Of a stretch of DNA of 61,091 bases, positions 44,319-53,307 are shown piece after piece. The position numbers and the translations under genes were made by a program. This DNA is from Saprospiraceae bacterium (GTDB taxonomy: Bacteria > Bacteroidota > Bacteroidia > Chitinophagales > Saprospiraceae): contig JANWXM010000022.1 in NCBI GenBank assembly GCA_025055285.1, positions 1 through 61,091 of the forward strand. Direction: 5' to 3'. A model generated the notes under the pieces. The model worked only from the letters and a program-made list of their open reading frames with translations, was not told the origin of the DNA and searched no databases. Each line of letters opens with the position of its first letter. Positions within the stretch are counted from its first letter, which is position 1.

Positions 44319-45539
44319 GTGTCCTTGAGAATTGAGCAGTTAGAACGGGAACTATCGCTGAAGAAACTTCAGCTGAATCACCTGCTAGCACTTACTCAAG
44401 CGATTAACGAGAATACGCCAGCAGGTGAGCTGTACAATATGTATCGCGACTTCCTACAGTGGCACATCGGCATTTCCAAGATGGCGCTCTTTTTTAAGGA
44501 AAACGGCCACTGGGAATGCGTCAAATGGGCAGGTATTCCCGATGAAGAAGTCCATCGCTATTCGATGGATGAAGTCTTGCCACTTTTCGACACGAATACG
44601 CGTGTGAGTGGTCATGGGCATCCGTTTGTTCGGCAATTTGATTTGGTCGTTCCCGTCATGCACAAGCGGGAGCCAATTGCTTATGTCTTCTGGAGCGATG
44701 TGCCAGGCGAAGATGCCTACAGCAAACTCCAGATTGCCATCACAATAACCAATGTGTTGGCGGTTGCTATTGAGAATAAGCGCCTTTTTAAGAGTCAGCT
44801 CCAACAGGAGATTTTTAATCGAGAAGTCCAGTATGCTGCAGAAATTCAGCAAGCTTTGGTGCCTGTACAACTTCCGTCGAGTGCCTATTATCAATTGTCA
44901 AGCATCTACAAACCGCACTTCGCTGTCGGAGGCGATTACTACGACGTATTCGAACTAGAAAACGATGCATTACTTTTCTGCGTGGCCGACGTGACGGGCA
45001 AGGGCATCCCTGCAGCACTGCTAATGTCGAATATCCAAGCCACCTTAAACGCCCTTGTAAAGCGCTGCCACTCCTTAGAGGAAATCGTTCTTGACATTAA
45101 TCGCACCATCTATCGCATTACCCAAGGCGATCGCTTTATCACGCTCTTCATTGGCCGTTACGAACCTCGCCACCGCTCGCTGCACTTCATAAATGCCGGA
45201 CACACACCTCCATTACTCTTGTGCAGCGATAAAATTATTCCATTGAAAAACGGCTGTACCGTTTTAGGCGGACTACCTGAACTACCCTTCCTCGAAATTG
45301 GTGGTCTTTGCTTGCTAGAGGATGCAATCCTTTTTGCCTATACGGATGGGCTAACCGACACGCGCAACGATGCCGGAGAATTTTTCTGTGAAGAGCGTTT
45401 GATAGAATTTTTAAAAGAGCATCAACACCTCGAGCCTCGCGCACTTAACCAACAATTACTCACCTACATCGAAACCTTCCGTCAGAGACAATCTATACCT
45501 GATGACATTACCGTGCTAACGTGCAAATTCTTTGTTTAA
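44319..45539 (+). CDS. PP2C-family (SpoIIE/RsbU-like) serine phosphatase with N-terminal GAF-like domain
   Basis: A 406-aa cytoplasmic protein. An N-terminal coiled coil (RIEQLERELSLKKLQLNHLLALTQAIN) leads into a GAF-like sensor (about 30-160), then an AEIQQALVP linker helix and a SpoIIE-type PP2C domain with the metal-binding aspartates in VGGDYYDVF, CVADVTGKGIPAAL, NAGHTPP, AYTDGLTDTRN and DDITVLT. It is likely a stress or anti-sigma-type signalling phosphatase. The start is GTG at 44319: a stop lies three codons upstream, so no ATG is available. The next gene begins 1 bp after its stop codon, which suggests coupled translation. Confidence 0.9.
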   Translation: MSLRIEQLERELSLKKLQLNHLLALTQAINENTPAGELYNMYRDFLQWHIGISKMALFFKENGHWECVKWAGIPDEEVHRYSMDEVLPLFDTNTRVSGHGHPFVRQFDLVVPVMHKREPIAYVFWSDVPGEDAYSKLQIAITITNVLAVAIENKRLFKSQLQQEIFNREVQYAAEIQQALVPVQLPSSAYYQLSSIYKPHFAVGGDYYDVFELENDALLFCVADVTGKGIPAALLMSNIQATLNALVKRCHSLEEIVLDINRTIYRITQGDRFITLFIGRYEPRHRSLHFINAGHTPPLLLCSDKIIPLKNGCTVLGGLPELPFLEIGGLCLLEDAILFAYTDGLTDTRNDAGEFFCEERLIEFLKEHQHLEPRALNQQLLTYIETFRQRQSIPDDITVLTCKFFV

Positions 45540-45540
45540 T

Positions 45541-46044
45541 ATGACGCAGATACCGTCTAAAAATGAACCTTTTCAGATTTCCGTCAACAACCAATATCAG
45601 CTGGAGGTGTTGCCTGCAGAGGCAATGGCTCTCGATGTCGTGGCGGATGGTAAAGACGCCTTTCACGTCTTAAAAGATGGCCGAGCTTTCCGCATAGAAG
45701 TCGTGAGCGCCCACTATGAGGAGCGCCGCTTCGTCTTCCGTATAGACGGAAACCTATACAACGTGTACATCGCTGACTTTTATGCGCGTCTTCTTCAACA
45801 GCTGGGCATGCACGCGCGCGGAAGTTATCGCTCTAACACGATAAAAGCTCCCATGCCAGGACTAGTTCTTCAGGTGCTTGTGCAACCTGGCCAAAGCGTA
45901 AAGAAAGGAGAGCCTGTGCTCATTTTAGAGGCAATGAAAATGGAGAATGTCTTAAAAGCCACGAGCGAGGGCATCGTGAAGGAAGTTGCCGTGCACAACG
46001 GGCAGGCAGTGGACAAGGGCGCAACCTTAGTGACACTTCAGTGA
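45541..46044 (+). CDS. Biotin carboxyl carrier protein-like (acyl-CoA/pyruvate carboxylase type)
   Basis: A 167-aa carrier protein with a C-terminal biotinyl domain. The biotinylation motif EAMKMEN places the biotin on Lys133, 34 residues before the end, as expected. The domain reads KAPMPGLVLQVLVQPGQSVKKGEPVLIL to IVKEVAVHNGQAVDKGATLV. The N-terminal part (AFRIEVVSAHYEERRFVFRIDGNLYNVYIADFYARLL) resembles the hinge region of propionyl-CoA/acyl-CoA carboxylase biotin carriers rather than AccB. The start ATG directly follows the phosphatase stop. No carboxylase subunit genes are adjacent. It is followed by a 169-bp gap. Confidence 0.92.
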   Translation: MTQIPSKNEPFQISVNNQYQLEVLPAEAMALDVVADGKDAFHVLKDGRAFRIEVVSAHYEERRFVFRIDGNLYNVYIADFYARLLQQLGMHARGSYRSNTIKAPMPGLVLQVLVQPGQSVKKGEPVLILEAMKMENVLKATSEGIVKEVAVHNGQAVDKGATLVTLQ

Positions 46045-46213
46045 GGCTGCTTTTTCGGTCGCCCAGCCATTCAAAAAAGTCGTTGCCGAAGGCATTCTTT
46101 GTTTAGGGTTACCCCGCGTTGTCTTAGATAAGTTGCGCTTTAGCCGAAAAAATGCCCTCTCCTACGCATGAGGAGACGAGTTTTAGGCCGGTTGTAACCA
46201 CATTGCGAAGGAT

Positions 46214-49200
46214 ATGAATTTATCTGAACTCTCCCTTCGGCGCCCTGTGCTTGCCACGGTAATGAGTATTTTTATCGTGGTCTTCGGAGTGTTGGGCTAT
46301 ACCTTTTTAGGCGTGCGAGAGTACCCAGCCATTGATCCGCCTACCATTAACGTACGGACGACCTACACGGGTGCGAGCGCCGAGGTAATTGAAAGCCAAA
46401 TTACCGAACCGCTCGAAAAGGCGGTTAATAGCATCGCAGGGATTCGCACTATAAGCTCGCAATCTTCGCAAGGGACGAGCTCAATCACTATCGAATTTGA
46501 ATTAGGCGTAGACCTCGAGCGCGCAGCCAACGACGTACGCGACAAAGTATCCCAAGCCGTCCGATCGTTACCACAAGACATCGACGCGCCACCTGTAGTA
46601 ACCAAGGCAGATGCCAACAGTGACCCAATCATGTTCATTCCGGTGCAGAGCAGCACTCGGAACGTCATGGAACTGTCTGACTACGTCGCTAATGTTTTAG
46701 CTGAGCAACTGCAAACCATTCCAGGCGTTAGCGAGGTGCGTATCTTCGGAGATAAGCGCCCTGCCATGCGTTTATGGATAAACCCCGTCAAACTGGCTGC
46801 CTACGGATTGACTGTACAGGACGTGCAGCAAGCGCTTAATCGCGAAAATGTAGACTTACCTGCCGGTAAAATTCGAGGCAATACCGTCGAACTTACAGTC
46901 AAAACCTTTGGTCGGCTGGCAACTGAAGAGGACTTTAATAACATGATCATCCGCCAACTGCCACCAGAGCAGGGCGGTGGCACTATTCGCTTCCGCGACG
47001 TAGGCGAAGCTGTGCTCGGCCCTGAAAATGAGGAATTTAGCGCCCGACGCAACGATGTGCCCAATGTCTCGATGGCTTTAGTGCCTCAACCTGGAGCCAA
47101 CGTGATCGATATCGCGGAAGAGTTTGAGCGTCGTTATGCTCAGTTGAAGAAGAATCTGCCTCCCGACATCATTACAGAAGTCGGATTAAATCGCTCTATT
47201 TTTGTTCGGCGCGCTGTCCAGGAAGTGCAGGAGACTCTCGTCATTGCTGTAGCGCTGGTCATCCTGATCATCTACCTCTTTTTCCGAAATTGGCTGATTG
47301 CGCTGCGCCCACTGGTAGACATTCCCGTTTGCCTTATTGGCGCTTTCTTTATCATGTACCTATTCGGCTACTCGATCAATGTTCTAACGCTGCTAGCTAT
47401 TGTTCTGGCAACTGGCTTGGTCGTAGACGACGGCATTGTGGTGACAGAGAACATATACAAAAAAATTGAGCAAGGCTTGGACAAATGGCAAGCGGCTCGC
47501 GAGGGGACTCGAGAAATCTTCTTTGCCGTTATTTCCACCTCGTTGACCTTAGCGGTAGTGTTCGTGCCCATTATCTTCCTGCAAGGCTTTACTGGACGGC
47601 TGTTTCGCGAATTTGGCGTCGTCATTGCTAGCGCTGTGTTAATCTCCGCTTTTGTTTCCTTGACCCTTACTCCTGTACTAAGTGTTAAGCTCAGCGGGAA
47701 AAATCCTCAGGCGCCTGGACGTTTTTACCGCGCCACCGAGCCCTTCTTTCAAGGTATGGACCGGCTTTACAGCCGGCTCCTGCGCGGCTTCATGCAATAT
47801 CGGTGGTTTGGAATGGTTATCGTGCTGGCCTGCTTCGCCGTCATTTACTTCGTTGGGCGATCGCTCAAAACTGAGTTGGCTCCTCTGGAAGACCGGAGCA
47901 TCATCCGCGCCATTGTAACTGCTCCAGAAGGCACTGATGTAGACGCGACAGAGGCTATCATTAGCCGCATGGTCAATCAAATCATGGACTCCGTCCCTGA
48001 GTATCAAATGATTTTCGGCATCGCAGGAGGAGGACGTGTCGGAGGTAGCAATTCTGGCTTTATCAGCCTTGGACTTGTTCAGCCTCAATACCGACAGCGC
48101 ACTCAGCAGGAGATTTACGAGCAGCTGCTGCGCATGAGTCGTCGCTTTACGGACGCTCGCATCTTCCCCAACCAAGAGCAAACCATCTCTACCTCCTTTG
48201 GTGCAGGGCTGGCCTTACCCGTCCAATTTGTCATTCAGAATCAGGACTTTAACAAATTACAAGAGGCGCTTCCGCGCTTTTTAGAGGAGGCTGGTAAAGA
48301 CCCTACGTTTGCCAATGTCAATGTAGACCTAAAATTTAATAAACCTGAACTTCAGGTTGAAATAGACCGCTTGAAGGCTGCAGAACTCGGCGTAAGCGTA
48401 TTCGATATTAGCCAAACCCTTCAATTTGCTCTTTCGGGTCGCCGATTCGGATATTTCATCATGAATGGGCGCCAATATCCCGTCATCGGGCAAGTAGAGC
48501 GCGAAGACCGCGATGAGCCTGCTGACTTAACCAAGCTCTTCGTGCGCAACAACCGCGGTCAGCTGATTCGACTAGACAATGTAGCGCGCTTTTCAGAAAC
48601 AAGCGGGCCACCTATTCTTTACCACTACAATCGCTTTAAATCTGCCACAGTGAGTGCTGCTTTGGCACCAGGCAAAACACTCGGTGAGGGCATTGCTGCC
48701 ATGGAAGCCATCGCCCAACGAGTACTCGACGATTCTTTTACCACCGACTTAAGTGGCCCTTCGCGCGACTTTCGCGAGAGCCGCGGCAATACGGCTTTTG
48801 CCTTTTTGCTTGCCTTAGGATTAGTTTACCTTATCCTGGCTGCGCAATTTGAGAGTTTCCGCGATCCCTTTATCATTATGCTCACTGTTCCGCTGGCCAT
48901 TGCAGGCGCCTTCCTATCGCTGGCTATTACCAATCATACTTTAAACATCTTCAGCCAAATAGGCATGATTATGCTTATTGGCTTAGTCACTAAAAACGGA
49001 ATTCTCATCGTCGAGTTTGCCAATCAGAAGCTGCGCGCTGGTGTCGTAAAATCCAAAAAAGAGGCCGCCATTCAGGCGGCGCAACAGCGTTTGCGTCCCA
49101 TCTTAATGACTACGCTGGCCACCGTGCTCGGCGCATTACCAATTGCCTTGGCGTTGGGCGCTTCTGCTACCTCGCGCATTCCATTAGGCATAGTTGTCGT

Positions 49201-49363
49201 AGGCGGCATGTTGTTCTCCCTCATCCTCACGCTTTTTGTGATTCCTGCCATGTATACTTACCTAAGTGGCATTAAACAGGGCGGATCACAGAAAACTGCA
49301 CCTCATACAGAAACCCGACAAGGAGTACCTTCTCCGTTCTTGACCCACGCAGCAGAGCCCTGA
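46214..49363 (+). CDS. RND family efflux permease (HAE1/AcrB type)
   Basis: A 1049-aa inner-membrane proton-driven pump, typically part of a three-part drug or metabolite export system. It begins MNLSELSLRRPVLATVMSIFIVVFGVLGYTFLGVREYPAIDPP, the classical start of HAE1-RND permeases. Twelve membrane helices, two large periplasmic loops and ATGLVVDDGIVVTENI (the paired Asp of the proton relay) are visible; the second half has ATVLGALPIALALG and GLVTKNGILIVEFANQ. No membrane fusion protein or outer-membrane factor gene lies next to it in this window. Confidence 0.96.
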   Translation: MNLSELSLRRPVLATVMSIFIVVFGVLGYTFLGVREYPAIDPPTINVRTTYTGASAEVIESQITEPLEKAVNSIAGIRTISSQSSQGTSSITIEFELGVDLERAANDVRDKVSQAVRSLPQDIDAPPVVTKADANSDPIMFIPVQSSTRNVMELSDYVANVLAEQLQTIPGVSEVRIFGDKRPAMRLWINPVKLAAYGLTVQDVQQALNRENVDLPAGKIRGNTVELTVKTFGRLATEEDFNNMIIRQLPPEQGGGTIRFRDVGEAVLGPENEEFSARRNDVPNVSMALVPQPGANVIDIAEEFERRYAQLKKNLPPDIITEVGLNRSIFVRRAVQEVQETLVIAVALVILIIYLFFRNWLIALRPLVDIPVCLIGAFFIMYLFGYSINVLTLLAIVLATGLVVDDGIVVTENIYKKIEQGLDKWQAAREGTREIFFAVISTSLTLAVVFVPIIFLQGFTGRLFREFGVVIASAVLISAFVSLTLTPVLSVKLSGKNPQAPGRFYRATEPFFQGMDRLYSRLLRGFMQYRWFGMVIVLACFAVIYFVGRSLKTELAPLEDRSIIRAIVTAPEGTDVDATEAIISRMVNQIMDSVPEYQMIFGIAGGGRVGGSNSGFISLGLVQPQYRQRTQQEIYEQLLRMSRRFTDARIFPNQEQTISTSFGAGLALPVQFVIQNQDFNKLQEALPRFLEEAGKDPTFANVNVDLKFNKPELQVEIDRLKAAELGVSVFDISQTLQFALSGRRFGYFIMNGRQYPVIGQVEREDRDEPADLTKLFVRNNRGQLIRLDNVARFSETSGPPILYHYNRFKSATVSAALAPGKTLGEGIAAMEAIAQRVLDDSFTTDLSGPSRDFRESRGNTAFAFLLALGLVYLILAAQFESFRDPFIIMLTVPLAIAGAFLSLAITNHTLNIFSQIGMIMLIGLVTKNGILIVEFANQKLRAGVVKSKKEAAIQAAQQRLRPILMTTLATVLGALPIALALGASATSRIPLGIVVVGGMLFSLILTLFVIPAMYTYLSGIKQGGSQKTAPHTETRQGVPSPFLTHAAEP

Positions 49364-49450
49364 CTCACTTGTTGGCTCTAACTCGTCATACGGCTGCCTG
49401 AGCAAGACCCTAGTGAGTTTTCCGTTAGAGAGAGCCACACAGCCCAGCGT

Positions 49451-50485
49451 TCACTCCTCTGGAGAGACGCATCTATTTTCCTCCGTATCAGCTTCTGATA
49501 GATCGAAAAACCCTTGTGGGTTACGCGGAAAACGGCGAGGTTGCCGACCGTTATTGCTAAACCTAACGTGCCTTTTTATGGCGGCCTTGCTTTCGTATTC
49601 GGTAACAAGGAGTAGACCTCCTAAGCATTTAACCAGGAAATTACCGCGCTCGAAGACAGCCACAACTGTCCCTGGTAACGCGCGTTCGTAGCCAAAGTCG
49701 TTGAGGTCAAACACTTGTGCACGCCATATGCGCACAATTTCCTCGTTCACAAAGGTAAATGCACCGGAAAAGGGCCGCGTAACCGCGCGGATAAAGCGCT
49801 CGAGTGCGTAAACATCTAACTCCCAGTCAATTAAGCCATCGTCTGGCGTGCGCTTGGGGTAATAGGTAGGCTTCAGCGAAATATCCTGTGGAATGCGGCG
49901 AAATTCGTTGTGCACGAGTGCTTCAATATTTCGCTCAATGAGATACTTCATAGCCAGCGTATTTTTGAAGTGCAGCGTCTCGGCTGTGTCGTGCGGCGTA
50001 ATTTGAAACTTAAAGGTATCCACTATATCCCCCGAATCTACTCCAGGATCATAGAGAAACAGGTTCGTGTAGAAGGCCTGCCGCCCTTCGATAAGAGACC
50101 AATTCATCGGCGAGCGTCCACGCCCCCGCGGCAAATTAACCGCACTGCCATGCATGCCAAAAGCGCCAATACGCAAGGCTGAAAGCACCTCCGCTGGAAG
50201 AAGCCGTTGCCAGCCAATGACAAAAGCCAAATCGAGTTCGAGGCGTTTCAAGTAAGCCAAATCATCAGGGTGTCTAAGCGAATAATAACGCGCCTGATAT
50301 ACCTCCATGCCTCGAGCTTCCGCCCAAGGTTTCAAGTCAAAATAATCAGCCACCTGGTGTTTAATACCAGCCTCAGCAGATAATGTAATTAGGAAACGAA
50401 TGGGATAAGGAATGTCTAGATGCTCTAATAAAAAGCGCGTAGTAGCCTTGCAGCCAAAAACGGCTATGCGCTCACAGATAGCCAT
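49451..50485 (-). CDS. Formyltransferase-like protein of the surface polysaccharide cluster
   Basis: A 344-aa protein of the Fmt/formyltransferase fold, most likely acting on a sugar nucleotide rather than Met-tRNA, given its cluster. It has a Rossmann-like N-terminus (ERIAVFGCKATTRFLLEHL), the motif GMHGSAVNLPRGRGRSPMNWSL and DPGVDSGDIVD. Family catalytic residues are Asn, His and Asp; here His112 and Asp150 are present, but the Asn position is Gly110. It may be inactive or a divergent group with another mechanism. The start codon overlaps the end of the upstream gene by 14 bp, suggesting coupling. The C-terminal domain resembles the Fmt C-domain only loosely. Confidence 0.82.
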   Translation of the reverse strand: MAICERIAVFGCKATTRFLLEHLDIPYPIRFLITLSAEAGIKHQVADYFDLKPWAEARGMEVYQARYYSLRHPDDLAYLKRLELDLAFVIGWQRLLPAEVLSALRIGAFGMHGSAVNLPRGRGRSPMNWSLIEGRQAFYTNLFLYDPGVDSGDIVDTFKFQITPHDTAETLHFKNTLAMKYLIERNIEALVHNEFRRIPQDISLKPTYYPKRTPDDGLIDWELDVYALERFIRAVTRPFSGAFTFVNEEIVRIWRAQVFDLNDFGYERALPGTVVAVFERGNFLVKCLGGLLLVTEYESKAAIKRHVRFSNNGRQPRRFPRNPQGFFDLSEADTEENRCVSPEE

Positions 50486-51269
50486 GTAGTTGACGGAACG
50501 GAATGCAGTTTTCGGAAAAATTAGCTTTTATACCATCTACGCGTAGGCGGTAATAGCGACGAAGCTTGTCTAGATTGGTCTCTCCCTCCAACATCCACCA
50601 AATGGGGTGAATGAGCAAGTGAATAGACTTTCCCTCAATAAACTCAGGAGTATCGAACGGATGTCCATAGCGCCACACCCCTGTAGAATCGGAGATGTAT
50701 TTTACGTCTCGGAAATAGCGCGATTGGTACGTATGTTCAATTCCTGCAATAGGCATGTCGTGCTGTTGAAAAAATAAACTAGGTCGGTGCAAACTGACAA
50801 TGTTTACTTTAGTTCTAAAGATGCTCTGGAATATCTCAGCCTCCAAACGCAACCCTTCCTCAAAATCTGCGTAAAGCTTGGGGTCAAAGTGCAGGCTAAT
50901 GACGTGTCCCATCTCCTGGATAAGGCAGATGTTTTCATAGTCCTTGGGCTCTAGCACATTATACATTGGAGAACGGATAAGAAAGAAATAAGTGGAGCGA
51001 ATACCCATTTCCTTCTCTAGGGTAGCCATGCGCAAGGCCAAGTGAGTGTCAAAATCTACGTCGTGCCGAAGGACTATTTGAAAGTAGGGCTCTTTCAATT
51101 CGGGAAAAAAGCAAAAGCCATAGCCCTGCCTTAAGAAGACGGAAATAAATTCTTCATAACAGCCAAACATCTGACTTCGAGTCTTGTCTTTGGTAGGTAA
51201 CACCGCTGATGCAGACGTTTTGGAGGGTTGCGAAGAAAGTTCCTTTAACGACCGTACAAGTTGAGTCAT
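50472..51269 (-). CDS. Short NodB-like deacetylase family protein (first of two related copies)
   Basis: A 265-aa protein of the polysaccharide deacetylase/NodB superfamily, divergent branch often found in O-antigen or capsule clusters. The metal-binding start is VLRHDVDFD, followed by TYFFLIRSPMYN, EMGHVISLHFDP and VSLHRPS; the usual HS/TxxH second motif is replaced by HFD-type residues. It is related to the gene at 53308-54084 (shared LRHDVD, YFF/YYF and H-Y/F-D patterns). It overlaps the formyltransferase gene by 14 bp. The substrate is unknown; in-cluster position suggests a role in tailoring a sugar. Confidence 0.82.
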   Translation of the reverse strand: MTQLVRSLKELSSQPSKTSASAVLPTKDKTRSQMFGCYEEFISVFLRQGYGFCFFPELKEPYFQIVLRHDVDFDTHLALRMATLEKEMGIRSTYFFLIRSPMYNVLEPKDYENICLIQEMGHVISLHFDPKLYADFEEGLRLEAEIFQSIFRTKVNIVSLHRPSLFFQQHDMPIAGIEHTYQSRYFRDVKYISDSTGVWRYGHPFDTPEFIEGKSIHLLIHPIWWMLEGETNLDKLRRYYRLRVDGIKANFSENCIPFRQLHGYL

Positions 51270-51610
51270 GAGCGTTCGCTTTTCATGAGAGAATAGAAGA
51301 GAGTAAAATTTAAAAGAAGACGTGTTATCTTAAAGTAAAAATTTCAAGAAACTTCATCGAAAATGCGGAAAGGAAGTCGAACACATCAGAGTGCCTGCAG
51401 CAAACAACCTAATTCCACTCCTTCGGTAGCAAAATTTTATACTGCTAAACCCTACATCAAAGCAGTTTTGAACTGGTCTTTTCTTTTTCCAACGTATCAA
51501 AGAACCACTACCAACTTTTTGTCAGAAAATCTTAGGTGTGTTCAAAAAAGGGATGTCTATTTAGACTAAAAGAACGGAGAGAAATAATCGAAAGCAAAGA
51601 TGTGCATTTC
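51270..51610. other. AT-rich intergenic region in the polysaccharide cluster
   Basis: 341 bp between two minus-strand cluster genes. It is AT-rich and without credible frames. It probably holds a promoter for the deacetylase-like and formyltransferase genes, but no exact TAnnTTTG was found on the minus strand. Confidence 0.4.
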
Positions 51611-52708
51611 CTAGCAACTGCGCACGCGCTTGATAAAGATGTTGTATAGAGCAATACAAAGATACCGTAGGTCGGTCCAGAATGGATTGCGCTCGTAGGC
51701 CTCTAAATAGCGGCGTTCGATGGCTACCGTATCTTCCAGCGAGCTTGGAATTTCTACGTAGACAGGCGGAATAAGACCAGGTTTAAACTTCTTTCGGTAC
51801 TCTCGGAAGTCTTCAGGAAATAGGCTGAAGTAGTGCTCGCTTATGGGCCGTACGCCAAACAATTTTAAATCGCCACGCAGCAGGTTATACAGCATGGGCA
51901 GCTCGTCGAGCCAATATCTGCGCATGAACTTGCCTAGGGTAGTGATGCGCGGATCGTTGTTGAATTTAGATCCAGTACCGACACCTCCCGCTCCATTTCG
52001 CTCAAAGATAAATTTTTGAACGTATTCTGCATAGGGAGTCATGGTGCGCATTTTATATACCTTTATAATGTTGCCGCCCTTCCCTACGCGCCTTAGTGTA
52101 ATAAGCGGTCCGTAGGTAGCTTCCTCGTCGTAACTAGGCGCTTTCTCCTTTGTCACGACGAAGTAAATCATGCCATCGATCTCGCGCGAGTTTACCCATT
52201 GGAAGCCACACGAAAACAACCTTCCGTAGGTTTCCATTTCGGAAATTACTCGGCCGCGGCCCTTTGTTAGGGCAAAGTAAATCCGCCGCAAGCGTGGCAA
52301 CTTGGGCCAAACGCGATGAATTAAAAAATCCCACGTGTAATAAACCTTGTTTAGCGGACGAGGAAGGTAACTGAGCACGCGTTGGCGCCGCACATGCAGA
52401 GGGTAAACACAGCCGATGAGGTAACCGCCCAGAGCCAAGTGCTCATTTACTGATTCAAAGAATTTGTTTATGTAGCGAATATCGTTAATGCGCTGCGTAT
52501 TAATTACGCACAGCGCTTGGTTGCCCCCAGTAATGCTAGCATTAACAGGGTAAAGAGTGTGTAGGCAAATTGCCTCTCTTAAGACGTCAGGAGGAACCAC
52601 CTCCTCAATGAACTGCACAGCCGCTTCGGGAAAGTGTGTGCTGAGTTGTTCGCGCAGGCGAGGTAAGGTTGTAGCCAACGAGTTAAATGAAGGTGTAGAC
52701 ATAGGCAT
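51611..52708 (-). CDS. Sugar-phosphate transferase (bacterial sugar transferase family)
   Basis: This family transfers a sugar-1-phosphate to undecaprenyl phosphate, the priming step of polysaccharide assembly. In the 365-aa protein the transferase domain is the C-terminal half: VYKMRTM, FNNDPRITTLGKFMRRYWLDELPMLYNLLRGDLKLFGVRPISEHYF and FKPGLIPPVY. The N-terminal half (INDIRYINKFFESVNEHLALGGYLIG ... GRVISEMETYGRLFSCGF) resembles a methyltransferase-like domain that I recall in other Bacteroidota sugar transferases; it has no predicted polytopic membrane part, unlike WcaJ. The C-terminus carries one hydrophobic segment. Preceded by a long gap. Confidence 0.88.
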   Translation of the reverse strand: MPMSTPSFNSLATTLPRLREQLSTHFPEAAVQFIEEVVPPDVLREAICLHTLYPVNASITGGNQALCVINTQRINDIRYINKFFESVNEHLALGGYLIGCVYPLHVRRQRVLSYLPRPLNKVYYTWDFLIHRVWPKLPRLRRIYFALTKGRGRVISEMETYGRLFSCGFQWVNSREIDGMIYFVVTKEKAPSYDEEATYGPLITLRRVGKGGNIIKVYKMRTMTPYAEYVQKFIFERNGAGGVGTGSKFNNDPRITTLGKFMRRYWLDELPMLYNLLRGDLKLFGVRPISEHYFSLFPEDFREYRKKFKPGLIPPVYVEIPSSLEDTVAIERRYLEAYERNPFWTDLRYLCIALYNIFIKRVRSC

Positions 52709-53307
52709 GCTTTATGCTTTTACTTTATAAGTTATTCGTTAAGAGAATTTTAAAGCAAGAATGCAGCTTGCCCATACAGCATTGGCGCTCACCATGCTGT
52801 TCATACAGATTATGCCTCACTAGCTCCGTAAGGATTAGTTTCAAGAGGAGACGCGCGACGTGAGTATGATTCCCGAAGAAGGGATGGATCCAGAGTCAAT
52901 TACCCACTTTGGCGAGAGATATACTCTTTTGAAGGGCTGGGTAACGCGCAAGAGAGAGAAGAGCGATCAATGCACCCAAAAAGGTACACTAAGCAAACAG
53001 AAGAGCGGGTAGCATTCCTTCCATAGACGTGCGCTTTTCATTAAGGACTGTGGGGGAAGATTAAAGCCTACATTTGCTTTTGCCACTAAAATTGTGCCAG
53101 CATAATATCTGGGCCGGAAGGATAAAAAAATTTTATATGTACAATACCCGTTTGAGAGTAAATTTAGCTGTAAAACGCGCGCACATTCGCCCAGCCTTTA
53201 TAGTAGACGCACTTTTTAGCCTCTTGTCACATTTTTCTGGTGCGTTACGCCGTTAAGAAAGGGATCTAGAGCAGTCGGTTTGCCTGCCTGGTAAGGGTTA
53301 TCTTTTC
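52709..53307. other. Gene-poor gap inside the polysaccharide cluster
   Basis: About 600 bp. A 60-codon plus-strand frame at 53074-53256 is not convincing. The region breaks the cluster into two blocks and may carry a promoter for the sugar transferase. No repeat or clear promoter was identified. Confidence 0.4.

Noticed and set aside
49354-49379. AGAGCC/GGCTCT hairpin after the RND gene as a terminator
   Set aside because: Stem of only 6 bp with a long loop and no T run.
53074-53256. 60-codon frame in the cluster gap
   Set aside because: Too short and without resemblance to any family; region otherwise AT-rich and non-coding in appearance.
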